DNA of 64,000 bases, taken from the NCBI GenBank assembly GCA_947364235.1, contig CANARY010000008.1, forward strand, positions 1 through 64,000, written 5' to 3'. Within the stretch, counting starts at the first letter, position 1, and each line of letters opens with the position of its first letter. This document shows, piece after piece, positions 33,768 to 42,497 of this stretch. Source of the stretch: an uncultured Candidatus Melainabacteria bacterium. GTDB lineage: Bacteria; Cyanobacteriota; Vampirovibrionia; Gastranaerophilales; Gastranaerophilaceae. The notes under the pieces are model-generated. The model was not told where the DNA came from. It did no database searches and worked only from the letters and a program-made list of their open reading frames with translations. A program made the position numbers and the translations under genes.

Positions 33768-35252
33768 ATGGAAAATGTTATTGAAAATTGTACGAATTTA
33801 AAAGATGTAGCAGATTTAAAAATGCCTAAAATACTTGAGGATATTACTTTTAATTTTGCAAGAACTATATATCCTGATATGGCAACTTCATGCCTGTTAG
33901 GTGCAGTTTTAACTCTTGTGGGTTTTGCTATTTCGCACAAAAGAATTAAATTTGATGAACATGATGACGGTAGAAATATAAGAAATTTTAATATCTTCAC
34001 AATAAATTTTGCTCCCTCCGGTGTAGGAAAAGACAAATTATACAAAGATATTTGTAACAAGATTTTGAAATATATTTTTGATTTTATGAAAGAGAAAGTA
34101 GAAAAACATATAGAAGATTTAAAACAAAAAATTATTGCAGACGCAGAAAAAATAAATAGTCCGGTAGAAAAAAGACGCTATATTAAAGAAGAAACTGCAA
34201 AAATTAGAAATATTGAACATATCGTATCAAACGGAACTCCAGAGGGTATATATCAAGACGCAAAAGCAATTACAGGCATGAGTATCGGAGGAATGCTTGT
34301 TTCAATAAATGAATTAGGTGCATATATAAGTGAAAATGATGATACCAAAAATCAACTGTTGAATATATTATATGAGGCTTTTGATGGTGATATAAAATCA
34401 AAATCAATTAAGACATCAAATCGTGATGAAAATTTATCTAATATTGTAGTAAATGCATTATTATATGGCGACCCTAATTATTTTAAAGAAAAAAGAGTTA
34501 GTCAATTAATTGAATTGATGATGAATAACGGGCTTGCACGCAGGTCATTCGTTACTTTTCAAGAACATGAAGTTTTAAGTTTAAAAGAAAATTTTATAAT
34601 GGCATATAACCAAGATAAAAATGCATACTATTTAGCGGATAAGTTGTCAAAAGAATTATTTGAAATCTTTAATAAAATTCCGAACGGTGCTACTTATAAA
34701 TTGCCTGAAACAATTTCAACAAGTATATTTTTACCTTATGTAAATGAAATAAAGACTAAATACAATTCAACAGAAAATCACATGTTGCGTAAAGTAATAA
34801 AATCTAAAGAGTTAAAAGCCTTATTATTATCTACATTGTGTGCCTCTCTTAATCACCCTGACAAACTTATTATAGAAAAAGAAGATTTTGAGCAGGGTAT
34901 AAGCATTACAGAGTTTTTAAGTAAGGATTTTATCAAATTTTATAACTACATGTATGATAGAAATGATAGTTATGGTAAATTCTTTGAATTTTTAACAAAA
35001 AATTTGGGCAAAACATTTACAAAAACCGAATTAGTAAACAATCACTATAAAGATTTTGGAATGAAAAGAGAGGAATTTCGTAAAAAACATATTTGGAATA
35101 ATGCTATTGCAATATTGCAAGAAATAGCTGGAATGAAAGGATATGAACTATTAACAGATATTAACAATGGTTATAAAATCAAATTACTAGCTACTTTAAA
35201 AGCTGAAAAACTATCAGATGATTTTAAACCTATTGATGAAATTATAAAATGA
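33768..35252 (+). CDS. DUF3987-type P-loop protein (element replication)
   Basis: A 494-residue protein started at the ATG at 33768 (GCGAGGA upstream), 13 codons inside the longest frame. It has an early hydrophobic stretch (ATSCLLGAVLTLVGFAIS), a Walker-A-like NFAPSGVGKDKL near residue 86, a predicted coiled coil, and a Walker-B-like GGMLVSINELGAY. This order matches DUF3987 helicase-like proteins found beside primases in phages and satellites. It probably unwinds or loads at the element's origin. The iteron-like region and primase follow. Confidence 0.65.
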   Translation: MENVIENCTNLKDVADLKMPKILEDITFNFARTIYPDMATSCLLGAVLTLVGFAISHKRIKFDEHDDGRNIRNFNIFTINFAPSGVGKDKLYKDICNKILKYIFDFMKEKVEKHIEDLKQKIIADAEKINSPVEKRRYIKEETAKIRNIEHIVSNGTPEGIYQDAKAITGMSIGGMLVSINELGAYISENDDTKNQLLNILYEAFDGDIKSKSIKTSNRDENLSNIVVNALLYGDPNYFKEKRVSQLIELMMNNGLARRSFVTFQEHEVLSLKENFIMAYNQDKNAYYLADKLSKELFEIFNKIPNGATYKLPETISTSIFLPYVNEIKTKYNSTENHMLRKVIKSKELKALLLSTLCASLNHPDKLIIEKEDFEQGISITEFLSKDFIKFYNYMYDRNDSYGKFFEFLTKNLGKTFTKTELVNNHYKDFGMKREEFRKKHIWNNAIAILQEIAGMKGYELLTDINNGYKIKLLATLKAEKLSDDFKPIDEIIK

Positions 35253-35422
35253 TGTATTTGGCAAAACTGGTAAAACATTGTAAAACTGGCAATATAAAAG
35301 GATTTTGAATTTACATAATTTTGTAAATCCTGTAAAACTGGTTTTACAAGTTTTACATAGTCTGTAAATCGTAAAGATTAGTTATAGCAATAGTTTTACC
35401 AAGAATTACAGGAATTACATAT
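35253..35422 (+). repeat. Iteron-like repeats, candidate replication origin
   Basis: A 170-bp gap between the DUF3987 and primase genes contains repeated TGTAAAACTGG-type motifs: GCAAAACTGG at 35261, TGTAAAACTGG at 35279 and 35331, with GGTAAAAC and inverted GTTTTAC copies between and after. One is a perfect palindrome, GTAAAACTGGTTTTAC (35332-35347). The clustering between helicase-like and primase genes suggests an origin, in an otherwise AT-rich gap. Confidence 0.5.
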
Positions 35423-36577
35423 ATGAGTATAGAACTTGAAAAAATTATAAATTATTTGGGGCAACCACATAAACAAAGTGGGAATAATTTAATATGGAAA
35501 TGTCCGTATTGTATTGATAAAAGCCAAAATAATCTTATATATAGTAAGGATAAAGGTATTTTATGGTGTTTTGCAAGTGGAGGTGAACATTCCGGCATGA
35601 TATTGAGTGAGATTTATAAAAATTCACCTGATGAAACTTTTACAATGCCTCCTGTTATAAAACCAGAAAAGAAAGTATTAAGCCCAGATAAAATAAAATA
35701 TTTTACCGATAACATGCATAAATACAATAATGATTTATTAAAAAATCCTAAAATGCTTGATTTTATCAAAACAAAAAGAGGCATAGAAATTAAAACCATT
35801 GAAAAATGTTTTATTGGTATTGATGTAGAAAAAAATAAATTTGCTTTTCCTACTATCGAATTTATGACAAATAATGTTATAGGGTTTGAATACAGACCAC
35901 TTGATTTAAGCAAAAGTATAAAGCGTGAAATTGGCGGTTTAACAGGACTTGCACAAATAAATACATTTACAGATAAAACTCAAGCATTAGTTATTTTAGG
36001 AGGATATTTAGACTGCTATGTATTTTATCAGTATTTAGAAGAAATAGGACAGTCCGAGTATTACCATATTACAACATCTTCAAATGGTGAGGGGTCAACA
36101 TTAAAGTATTTGGAAAATGTTAAAGAGCATTTTAATAAGTATTGCAAGATTTATTTGTATTTAGATACTGATACTACAGGAATTGCACAAATGGAAAAAA
36201 TCAAAACAAAATTCCCCTTTGTTGAAATAAAAACAATGTCTTGCGGTTGCAAGGATTTTAACGAACATTATCTAAAATGTATAAAAACAAAAAAATCCAT
36301 GCCAGAATTGCCTCCAAAAGAACTTTTAAATGTTCCTTGTATAAATCCTCATAGAAATATCACAGAACTTCATATAGAGCATTCTAACAGCTTATTAGAA
36401 TATAAAATTAACGCTGACACACGCAAACTTATTACAGGAAATAAAATATATAATATTCCTAAATTCTTTAATATAAAAAATGCTTTAAATGGTGATTATA
36501 AAACGCTTGATTATATCTTTAATTATTGCAATTTAGATATAAAACAATTTAATATAAACATTAGGAGGTTACAATAA
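35423..36577 (+). CDS. DnaG-type primase with CHC2 zinc finger and Toprim domain
   Basis: A 384-residue phage/plasmid-type primase. Residues about 24-60 hold a zinc finger (WKCPYC, then LWCFASGGEHSG). The Toprim core follows with ALVILGGYLDCYVFY and KIYLYLDTDTTG; the D-x-D metal site is intact but the expected Glu of the first Toprim motif (usually VEG) reads LGG. No helicase domain is fused; the upstream DUF3987 protein may supply that. The downstream small gene overlaps its stop by one base. Confidence 0.75.
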   Translation: MSIELEKIINYLGQPHKQSGNNLIWKCPYCIDKSQNNLIYSKDKGILWCFASGGEHSGMILSEIYKNSPDETFTMPPVIKPEKKVLSPDKIKYFTDNMHKYNNDLLKNPKMLDFIKTKRGIEIKTIEKCFIGIDVEKNKFAFPTIEFMTNNVIGFEYRPLDLSKSIKREIGGLTGLAQINTFTDKTQALVILGGYLDCYVFYQYLEEIGQSEYYHITTSSNGEGSTLKYLENVKEHFNKYCKIYLYLDTDTTGIAQMEKIKTKFPFVEIKTMSCGCKDFNEHYLKCIKTKKSMPELPPKELLNVPCINPHRNITELHIEHSNSLLEYKINADTRKLITGNKIYNIPKFFNIKNALNGDYKTLDYIFNYCNLDIKQFNINIRRLQ

Positions 36578-36978
36578 TGCCAAAATCAGACGGCTATAAA
36601 AATCTAATTCCGGCAAATAAACGAAGCAAGGACGAAGCTAGGAAGTTAGGACAAAAAGGTGGAATAAAATCAGGGGAGGTGCGTAGAATGCGTAAGACTT
36701 TAAAAGAACATTTGCTACTATTGCTTTCAGAAAAAAGTGTACAGGAAGAAATTTGTTTAGCGATTATTGATAAGGCTTTAGAGGGTGATACAAAAGCATT
36801 TCAAATAATAAGAGATACAATCGGCGAAAAACCAACGGAAAATTTATGCGTATCAAGTGTCAATATGAATTTACAAAAATCTTATGACGAAGTAAAAGCA
36901 CTAATAGAAGCAGAAAGACAAAAACTGATTGAAGAGAACAGGCATGAGATACCTCTAATTGAATATGATGAGGATTAA
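36577..36978 (+). CDS. Small phage-type protein, possibly terminase small subunit-like
   Basis: A 133-residue basic-then-acidic protein. It begins with KRSKDEARKLGQKGGIKSGE, a KGG-type segment common in phage proteins next to packaging genes, and later has AFQIIRDTIGEKPTE, typical of small terminase or DUF5681-like proteins. AGGAGG precedes the ATG, which overlaps the primase stop. If it is a TerS, it would fit a satellite that redirects helper-phage packaging; the assignment is tentative. Confidence 0.45.
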   Translation: MPKSDGYKNLIPANKRSKDEARKLGQKGGIKSGEVRRMRKTLKEHLLLLLSEKSVQEEICLAIIDKALEGDTKAFQIIRDTIGEKPTENLCVSSVNMNLQKSYDEVKALIEAERQKLIEENRHEIPLIEYDED

Positions 36979-37034
36979 CCCCTCCCCCTACCCCCTAAAA
37001 AATAGAGAAATAAAGCCTCCATATACGGATAGTA

Positions 37035-37063
37035 CCCCTAGAAAAATTTTTGTATTTTTAGGG
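37035..37063. terminator. Hairpin between convergent genes
   Basis: CCCTA...AAAA and TTTTTAGGG arms form an imperfect hairpin between the small phage-type gene and the convergent XRE gene. A C-rich run (36979-36995) lies just before it. Confidence 0.5.
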
Positions 37064-37387
37064 CTTTAAATATCTTAATGCTGAAATCACTTTATATAAA
37101 TACATCAATTCACTATCTGAAGCATTGTTGATTGATGAGGTTAATAGTTCTACAAGTTCTTTTCTATTTTTGATATGTCCAAAATCAAATAAGTCTTTTT
37201 CTTCAACTTCAAGAGCATTAGCAAGTTTTTCAAGAGTTTCAGCAGTCATAAATCTTTTACCACATTCAATATTGCTCAAATTTGGTTTATCCATATCAAT
37301 TTTTTCAGCAAGAACTTCTTGTGTTAAATTCTTACTTTTTCTTATCTCTTGTATTCTTGCTCCAAGTTTTTGCTTTAACGATTTCAT
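37058..37387 (-). CDS. XRE-family repressor
   Basis: A 109-residue protein. Residues about 8-62 form a Cro/C1-type helix-turn-helix (IQEIRKSKNLTQEVLAEKID, LSNIECGKRFMTAETLEKLA). The short C-terminal tail is helical and may dimerise. AGGAGG precedes the ATG. It is the only gene of its strand within the right half of the element, placed like a phage or satellite repressor between the replication and recombinase modules. Confidence 0.75.
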   Translation of the reverse strand: MKSLKQKLGARIQEIRKSKNLTQEVLAEKIDMDKPNLSNIECGKRFMTAETLEKLANALEVEEKDLFDFGHIKNRKELVELLTSSINNASDSELMYLYKVISALRYLKP

Positions 37388-37562
37388 TACAAACCCTCCT
37401 AGTCATGATATAAAGAGAATTTGTAAAAAAGAACTCGCTATATTACTATCAAAACTTGCATTTGGTAGTAATTTATACTACTATAAATTTGTAAAAATAA
37501 GCTATTTTGCTATTTTTATCTAAAAAAGTTAGTAAAAAGTAATTATAGGAGTAGTCTTGATA

Positions 37563-37751
37563 ATGAAAAAGAAACAAACATTTTATTTAATTATTGTTAT
37601 TTTACTTTTAATTGCAAGCGTTTGTACATTTATAGTTAATTATACAGAGTACAAATATCAACAAGAACAGAAACAAATCATTAAAAATGCACAAAAAACA
37701 ACACAAGAACTACCAAAATTACTAATGGATTTAGATAAATATAAACAATAG
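37563..37751 (+). CDS. Small single-pass membrane protein
   Basis: About 62 residues with an N-terminal membrane helix (LIIVILLLIASVCTFIV) and a Gln/Lys-rich tail. AGGAG at 37547-37551 serves either the ATG at 37563 or an in-frame TTG at 37557. Function unknown; it is followed 9 bp later by an exported protein. Confidence 0.5.
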   Translation: MKKKQTFYLIIVILLLIASVCTFIVNYTEYKYQQEQKQIIKNAQKTTQELPKLLMDLDKYKQ

Positions 37752-37760
37752 GAGTTTTTT

Positions 37761-38234
37761 ATGAAAAAGATTTTTATCGCAATTTTTGTATTAACTTTAT
37801 CAACTGCTAATTGCTATGCCGACAGTTTAGATAATGCTTTAAATGCCCAATCAAGAGCATTGAATGCAGGAACAGTATATGGAGGTGTTAATACTGCTGC
37901 CGGAGTTGCAAATACTGTATCAAATATTCAAACAAATGCCAGCATTAGACGAAGATTTGACACAGAAACCGCGTTAATTAAATATCAAGCTGCACAAGAG
38001 GGTATTGATTTAAGAGATCGCACTGATATTATGCGAGAACATAATGCACTTATTCTTAAATCCAGATACTACCTAATACATGCTAAAAGACAGGCAAAGT
38101 ATGAAAATGATAAAGAGGTTTTAGCACTAATTAAGAAGTGTTGGAAATGGCATAGTGTTGAAAGTGCAATATATGCAGCAGAAAAAGTTATGGAATTAAA
38201 AGAAAAGCGACTTAAAGAGAATTCCAAACTTTAA
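37761..38234 (+). CDS. Hypothetical exported protein of the element
   Basis: A 157-residue protein with a signal peptide (IFIAIFVLTLSTANCYA). The mature part starts with an Ala/Asn-rich stretch (LNAGTVYGGVNTAAGVANTV) and continues as a charged helical region. No family recognised. It lies just upstream of the recombinase and probably forms one unit with the preceding small membrane protein. Confidence 0.5.
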   Translation: MKKIFIAIFVLTLSTANCYADSLDNALNAQSRALNAGTVYGGVNTAAGVANTVSNIQTNASIRRRFDTETALIKYQAAQEGIDLRDRTDIMREHNALILKSRYYLIHAKRQAKYENDKEVLALIKKCWKWHSVESAIYAAEKVMELKEKRLKENSKL

Positions 38235-38268
38235 TCAAAAAGAGTGCAAAATCTCCTGAAAAATATGC

Positions 38269-38274
38269 TATAAT
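38269..38274 (+). promoter_or_regulatory. Extended -10 promoter for recombinase
   Basis: TGC-TATAAT forms an extended -10 element about 100 bp upstream of the recombinase start. No good -35 is visible, as is common for extended -10 promoters. Confidence 0.35.
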
Positions 38275-38374
38275 AGTTTTATAGACTTAAGTTTATACCA
38301 AATTATAGTATTAGATTATATTTCAGGTATTTTTGTATAAAAAAGCCCTGATTTGGAAAGGACTTAAGTAAACT

Positions 38375-39876
38375 ATGAAAAATAATGAAGTTTTAAAAGT
38401 TGTATTATATGCAAGAGTATCTTCTGAAGAACAAAAAAGAGAAGGATTTTCAATTCCTGCTCAGCTTGATTTATTAAGAGATTTTGCTTTAAAAAATAAA
38501 TTTCAAATTGTGAAAGAATTTACAGAGTCAGAGTCTGCAAAACAATCAGGGCGTAAAAAATTTGAAGAAATGATACAATTTCTGAAAAATAGCAAAGATA
38601 TTAAAACAATTTTAGTAGAAAAAACAGACCGTTTATATAGAAATTTTTGCGACTATGTAAATTTAGATGTTGATAAAACAGGATATTCTGTATATCTAGT
38701 TAAAGAAGTGTGGTTTTAACTCCAAATTCAAGTTCTCATGAAAAATTAGTACATGGATTAAAAGTATTACTTGCAAAAAACTTCATTGATAATCTTAGAG
38801 AAGAAACACAAAAGGGAAGATTAAAGAAAGCAAGTCAAGGTTATTTTATCGGACAAGTGCCCTACGGTTATAAAAAACTTAATCCAAGAAAAACTATTAT
38901 TGATGAACAAAAAGCCCCATTTGTTATTAGGGCATTTGAATTATATGGTAGTGGATTATCTTTAGAACATGTTCGAAATCAGCTTTATGACGAAGGTTTT
39001 ATATATCAACCTGCACATAATAAAATCTCAAAAGGACAGTTAGGGAAATTACTACAAAATATTAACTATGTAGGTGTACTTAAGTTTAAAAATGTTATAT
39101 ATGAAGGACAACATCCACCTATTGTTTCTCAAGAAATATTTGATAAAGCTCAATCATCGTTCAGAAAAGATAATAAACCATTATACAGAGATAATCATAA
39201 TTTTGTTTTTGCTGGCATGATGACTTGTGCTGAATGTGGTTGTGCTATTATTGCTGAAATTAAAAAGGGCAAGTATATATACTATCATTGTACAGGTGGC
39301 AAAGGTAAATGCAGTCAAAAAAGTAAATATATTTCAGAAGAAAAACTAGAAAAACAGTTTGATGAAGCAGTAAAGACAGTTAATTTGGCACAAGTACATA
39401 TTGAATACATAAAACAAGGTTTAAAAGAATGCTTAAAGGATAAAAAGGAATTTTCTGAAGAATTAAGAGAAAATTTGCAAGCCGAATATAAAAGAATTGA
39501 AAACAGACTTGATAAATTATTAGTTGGATATTGCGATGGCACAATTTCTACACAATTGTATAATGAAAAAAGTATTGCATGGAATAAAACTTTAGAAGAA
39601 ATAAATATAAAATTAGATGCTTTAAGAGTTGCAAACCAAAAATATTATGATGAAGGAGTTAAAATTATCGAAACTCTGAAAAATGCGTACTGGCTATATA
39701 AACAACAACCGAATGAAGAAAAAAGGAAATTTTTGAATTATCTACTATCGAACTGCACCTTAAATGGCGAAAAGGTAGGCTATGACTATAACTTACCTTT
39801 CTCATATTTCGTAAATTTTGACTCTTGTCGCAAAAAATACGCCTGCCGCGATTCGAACGCGGGACCCTCTGCTTAG
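38375..39876 (+). pseudogene. Large serine recombinase, broken by a -1 frameshift
   Basis: The first frame (38375-38719) has the resolvase domain with the catalytic YARVSSEEQ and RLYRN. Near 38707-38709 the frame shifts, and from 38710 the second frame continues with VLTPNSSSHEKLVHGLKVLL, the recombinase domain (PYGYKK), a zinc ribbon (CAECGC...CTGGKGKC) and a coiled coil. One missing base (GAA-GT instead of GAA-GGT) would restore LVKEGVVLTP, the usual family sequence. As written it gives two partial proteins. The end reads 39 bases into tRNA-Arg on the opposite strand. Confidence 0.85.
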
Positions 39877-39911
39877 AAGGCAGATGCTCTATCCAGCTGA
39901 GCTACAGACGC
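39838..39911 (-). tRNA. tRNA-Arg (TCT)
   Basis: About 74 nt including the discriminator. Acceptor GCGTCTG pairs with CAGGCGT (G-U pairs at the end and at position 4), the anticodon stem TCTGC/GCAGA encloses CTTCTAA giving TCT, and the T-loop is TTCGAATC. The 3' end faces the recombinase, whose reading frame ends inside the tRNA. The element may therefore be integrated at this 3' end. Confidence 0.93.
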
Positions 39912-40074
39912 ATGACATCTTTGCCGTAATTCAAGAATATCACATCAATCTTTTTTTGCAAGTAGTTAATTATCTATTAATAAATCAGGCACTAGGGTAA
40001 TAGATTTTACATCAAAATTTTTGTTTAATATAAGTATTAAATCTTTTTCATACTTCCAGCTATTCTTAATTCCA

Positions 40075-40091
40075 AGAGCCTAACGGCTCTT
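40075..40091 (+). terminator. Terminator between tRNA-Arg region and signalling genes
   Basis: An AGAGCC/GGCTCT stem with a TAAC loop is followed on the plus strand by a T-rich run. It lies just past the 3' end of the minus-strand gene at 40102, so it may serve that gene too, although its T-run is better on the plus strand. Confidence 0.6.
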
Positions 40092-40101
40092 TTTCTTTTG
40101 C

Positions 40102-41379
40102 CTAGTTACCTTTGAGAAAATGCTCCACCCACCTTATTAAATCCGAAATCTCATAAGGCTTTGGAAGATATAAATCTGCCCCGGAATCCAAAACCGCATA
40201 CTTATCATGAACAGAAGACGTTACAATAAACTTTGTGTTAACAAATTGCTGTCTTAGCTTCATATCACGCAAAATTTCAAGCGCAGAAAGCTCATCTCCG
40301 CTATCCATAATTACTATTGACGGCTGGCATGCTGACTCAAATTTAAAAGAATCCAAAACTTCATACCCTTGAAGTTCTAATGCGGTTCTTATCAAATAAT
40401 TTAACGATTCATCCGATTCTTGTACAAAGATAGAGCGATTACCTCCTTCGCATAAGACTGAATTAGAAGCAGATAATTTTGTCCTCTCTATAGCATAATT
40501 TGAACCTGAAGGTATTTTTGCAAGCTTCTTGACTCCAAAAAGTTTGTCTAAAAGAATATCAACAGAACTTATTAAATTGAAGCCTTCTACAATACCGCCA
40601 ATCAAAACAGATACAAAATTAACCCTCATGCCTGCATATCGCTCGCCTTTAAGTAAAGTATACCCGCGTTTTGAATCAGATTCTGAATAAAATTTAGGCA
40701 TTACAGTCTCAAAAGCAAACACTAAAAAAGCTGCAAGCTTCTCTGCGGTAAATCGATTTGTTACTATAATAAAATTATTTTCATCATACCTGCCAAAAAA
40801 GTCTGTTTCATCAAGAGCAGATTTAGCAATTGCTGCAAAAGTCTGAATAAGCTTATCAGCAGCAACTTCTGTATATATTTCCGCATAATTCTTCAAGTTT
40901 TCAACACCCGCAAGCAATACTGCCTGATTATCTGTATTCAATACACGTTTAAGCGTTTTTCTAACAATTTTCTGGTTAGGAAGCAAAGTTGCAATATCCA
41001 GATTTGATTCAATATCACGCCTTAAGTGAGCACCAATACGCGTTTTAAACTCTTCTATATTAACAGGCTCGCTCAAAAAATCATCCGCACCGCTTTTTAA
41101 AACAGCAATCCTGTCTTCTGAATCTGCAGATTTGGATAGCGCAATAATAACCGGCCTGGTATCATAAGTAAGCACCCTAATCTTTTCACAAAAGTTTGTA
41201 AGCTTTTCTTCAATACTATCTGAAACAATTATCATATCCGGTTCCAGCTTTTGTATCGCAGAAATTGCATCATTAAGCGCACGTGCAACAACTACATTAA
41301 CATCTGCACTTTCAAGACTTTTTTTATATTTTACAGAAAGCTCAACACGCTTATCAATAATCAGGATTGTTGAGAGCAT
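40102..41379 (-). CDS. Degenerate REC-GGDEF-REC signalling protein
   Basis: A 425-residue protein. Residues about 1-120 are a receiver-like domain (PDMIIVSDS at the acceptor loop, LSEPVNIEEF at the conserved Lys position, which reads E). Residues about 130-290 resemble a GGDEF domain whose signature reads GRYDENNF, so cyclase activity is unlikely. Residues about 310-425 are a second receiver-like domain (SIVIMDSGD, YLPKPYEISDL). It overlaps the histidine kinase gene by 19 bp and probably acts as its output or scaffold. Confidence 0.7.
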   Translation of the reverse strand: MLSTILIIDKRVELSVKYKKSLESADVNVVVARALNDAISAIQKLEPDMIIVSDSIEEKLTNFCEKIRVLTYDTRPVIIALSKSADSEDRIAVLKSGADDFLSEPVNIEEFKTRIGAHLRRDIESNLDIATLLPNQKIVRKTLKRVLNTDNQAVLLAGVENLKNYAEIYTEVAADKLIQTFAAIAKSALDETDFFGRYDENNFIIVTNRFTAEKLAAFLVFAFETVMPKFYSESDSKRGYTLLKGERYAGMRVNFVSVLIGGIVEGFNLISSVDILLDKLFGVKKLAKIPSGSNYAIERTKLSASNSVLCEGGNRSIFVQESDESLNYLIRTALELQGYEVLDSFKFESACQPSIVIMDSGDELSALEILRDMKLRQQFVNTKFIVTSSVHDKYAVLDSGADLYLPKPYEISDLIRWVEHFLKGN

Positions 41380-42080
41380 TTCAAAACCTCCTCCTGATTA
41401 TAAACAGGAAATTCAAGATTAAAAATTGTACCTTTGTCCAATACACTTTGAATCCAAATTTTTCCAGACATAGACTCAACCAGATTTTTTGTAATATAAA
41501 GCCCCAGCCCATTTCCTTGAGCCTTACTTGTCAGATGATTCTCAAGCCTTACGAATTTATCAAAAACTTTACCCGCATCCTCTTCTTTTATTCCAATACC
41601 TTCATCTTTTACACTTATTAAAATATTATCAGAATTCGCAAAAGCTGTTGTAATTTCGACAGTTTTACCCGGTTCTGAATATTTACAGGCATTGTCTATA
41701 AGGTTTGTCATAATCTGCTGAAACTTGTCTTCATCAAGCCTTGCAGGAGGCAGATGGCTGTTGAAATGTGTAATTATCCGCTTATCTTTATACTTTATAG
41801 AAAGCATTTGAACGACTTTTTGTATAGAAATATTTACTCCAACTTCTCTCAATATCGGCTTATCCGCATTCATTTTTGAAACCGTCAGAATATTTTCTAC
41901 AAGGTTAATCAATCGATTAGACTGCTCTTCAATAATTTTAACGAATTTTTTTTTGCTTTCTTCATCAAGCTTATCCCAAGAAGCAAGCAAGGTTTGAGAG
42001 AACCCCCTGATACTAGTCAGCGGGGTTCTCATTTCATGCGAAACTGTTGATATAAATTCGTCTTGTATTGAATTTTCCAT
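41361..42080 (-). CDS. Sensor-less histidine kinase
   Basis: A 239-residue kinase made only of HisKA (EFISTVSHEMRTPLTSIRGF, phospho-His within SHEMRTP near residue 15) and HATPase_c (N box NLIDNACKY, G1 DEGIGI, G2 GNGLGL). No sensor or membrane part is present, so input must come from a partner, perhaps the small protein encoded upstream (one-base overlap). The REC-containing gene downstream overlaps it. Confidence 0.88.
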   Translation of the reverse strand: MENSIQDEFISTVSHEMRTPLTSIRGFSQTLLASWDKLDEESKKKFVKIIEEQSNRLINLVENILTVSKMNADKPILREVGVNISIQKVVQMLSIKYKDKRIITHFNSHLPPARLDEDKFQQIMTNLIDNACKYSEPGKTVEITTAFANSDNILISVKDEGIGIKEEDAGKVFDKFVRLENHLTSKAQGNGLGLYITKNLVESMSGKIWIQSVLDKGTIFNLEFPVYNQEEVLKCSQQS

Positions 42081-42316
42081 TATTCTTCTTCTGTCATAAA
42101 TAATTGTTTTGCTTCTTCAATAGCTTCTGATAAAACATCAAGCTGGTCAGGCGCAAAAGTAACTCCTTTTTTTGTCGGAAGCCAAGTTGCTCCATCATCT
42201 GTTGTATAAAAAATTCTTAAATTAAAGTAACTTTTTCCTCTGTATTCTGAAACTGAAATTTGTAACTGCTCAGTATCTGATCTTTGAATGCTTGCTAATA
42301 ATTTTGCTTCTGCCAT
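42080..42316 (-). CDS. Small hypothetical protein upstream of histidine kinase
   Basis: A 78-residue protein with a beta-rich core (LQISVSEYRGKSYFNLRIFY, then WLPTKKGVTF) of the PC4-like small-protein type I have seen annotated only as hypothetical. AAGGAGAG precedes the ATG. The stop overlaps the kinase ATG by one base, so the products are probably made together. Confidence 0.6.
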   Translation of the reverse strand: MAEAKLLASIQRSDTEQLQISVSEYRGKSYFNLRIFYTTDDGATWLPTKKGVTFAPDQLDVLSEAIEEAKQLFMTEEE

Positions 42317-42497
42317 AATGTCTCTCCTTTTTTTGTATAAGGTGATTATAGCATATTATAGACTCAAAGCAACTTAATAATTTAATAATTATGCAGCACA
42401 CATCCGACTTTTGAGTAATTCTCGATTCACTTTTAATTTGTGAATTCATACATCTTAATAATTTGTCTATTCACATTCTTTGGGTTATTATAAAAGT

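Noticed and set aside
39818-40000. Plus-strand open frame across tRNA-Arg
   Set aside because: It reads antisense through a well-formed tRNA gene (the familiar AAIRTRDPLLRRQ artefact) and has no ribosome-binding site.
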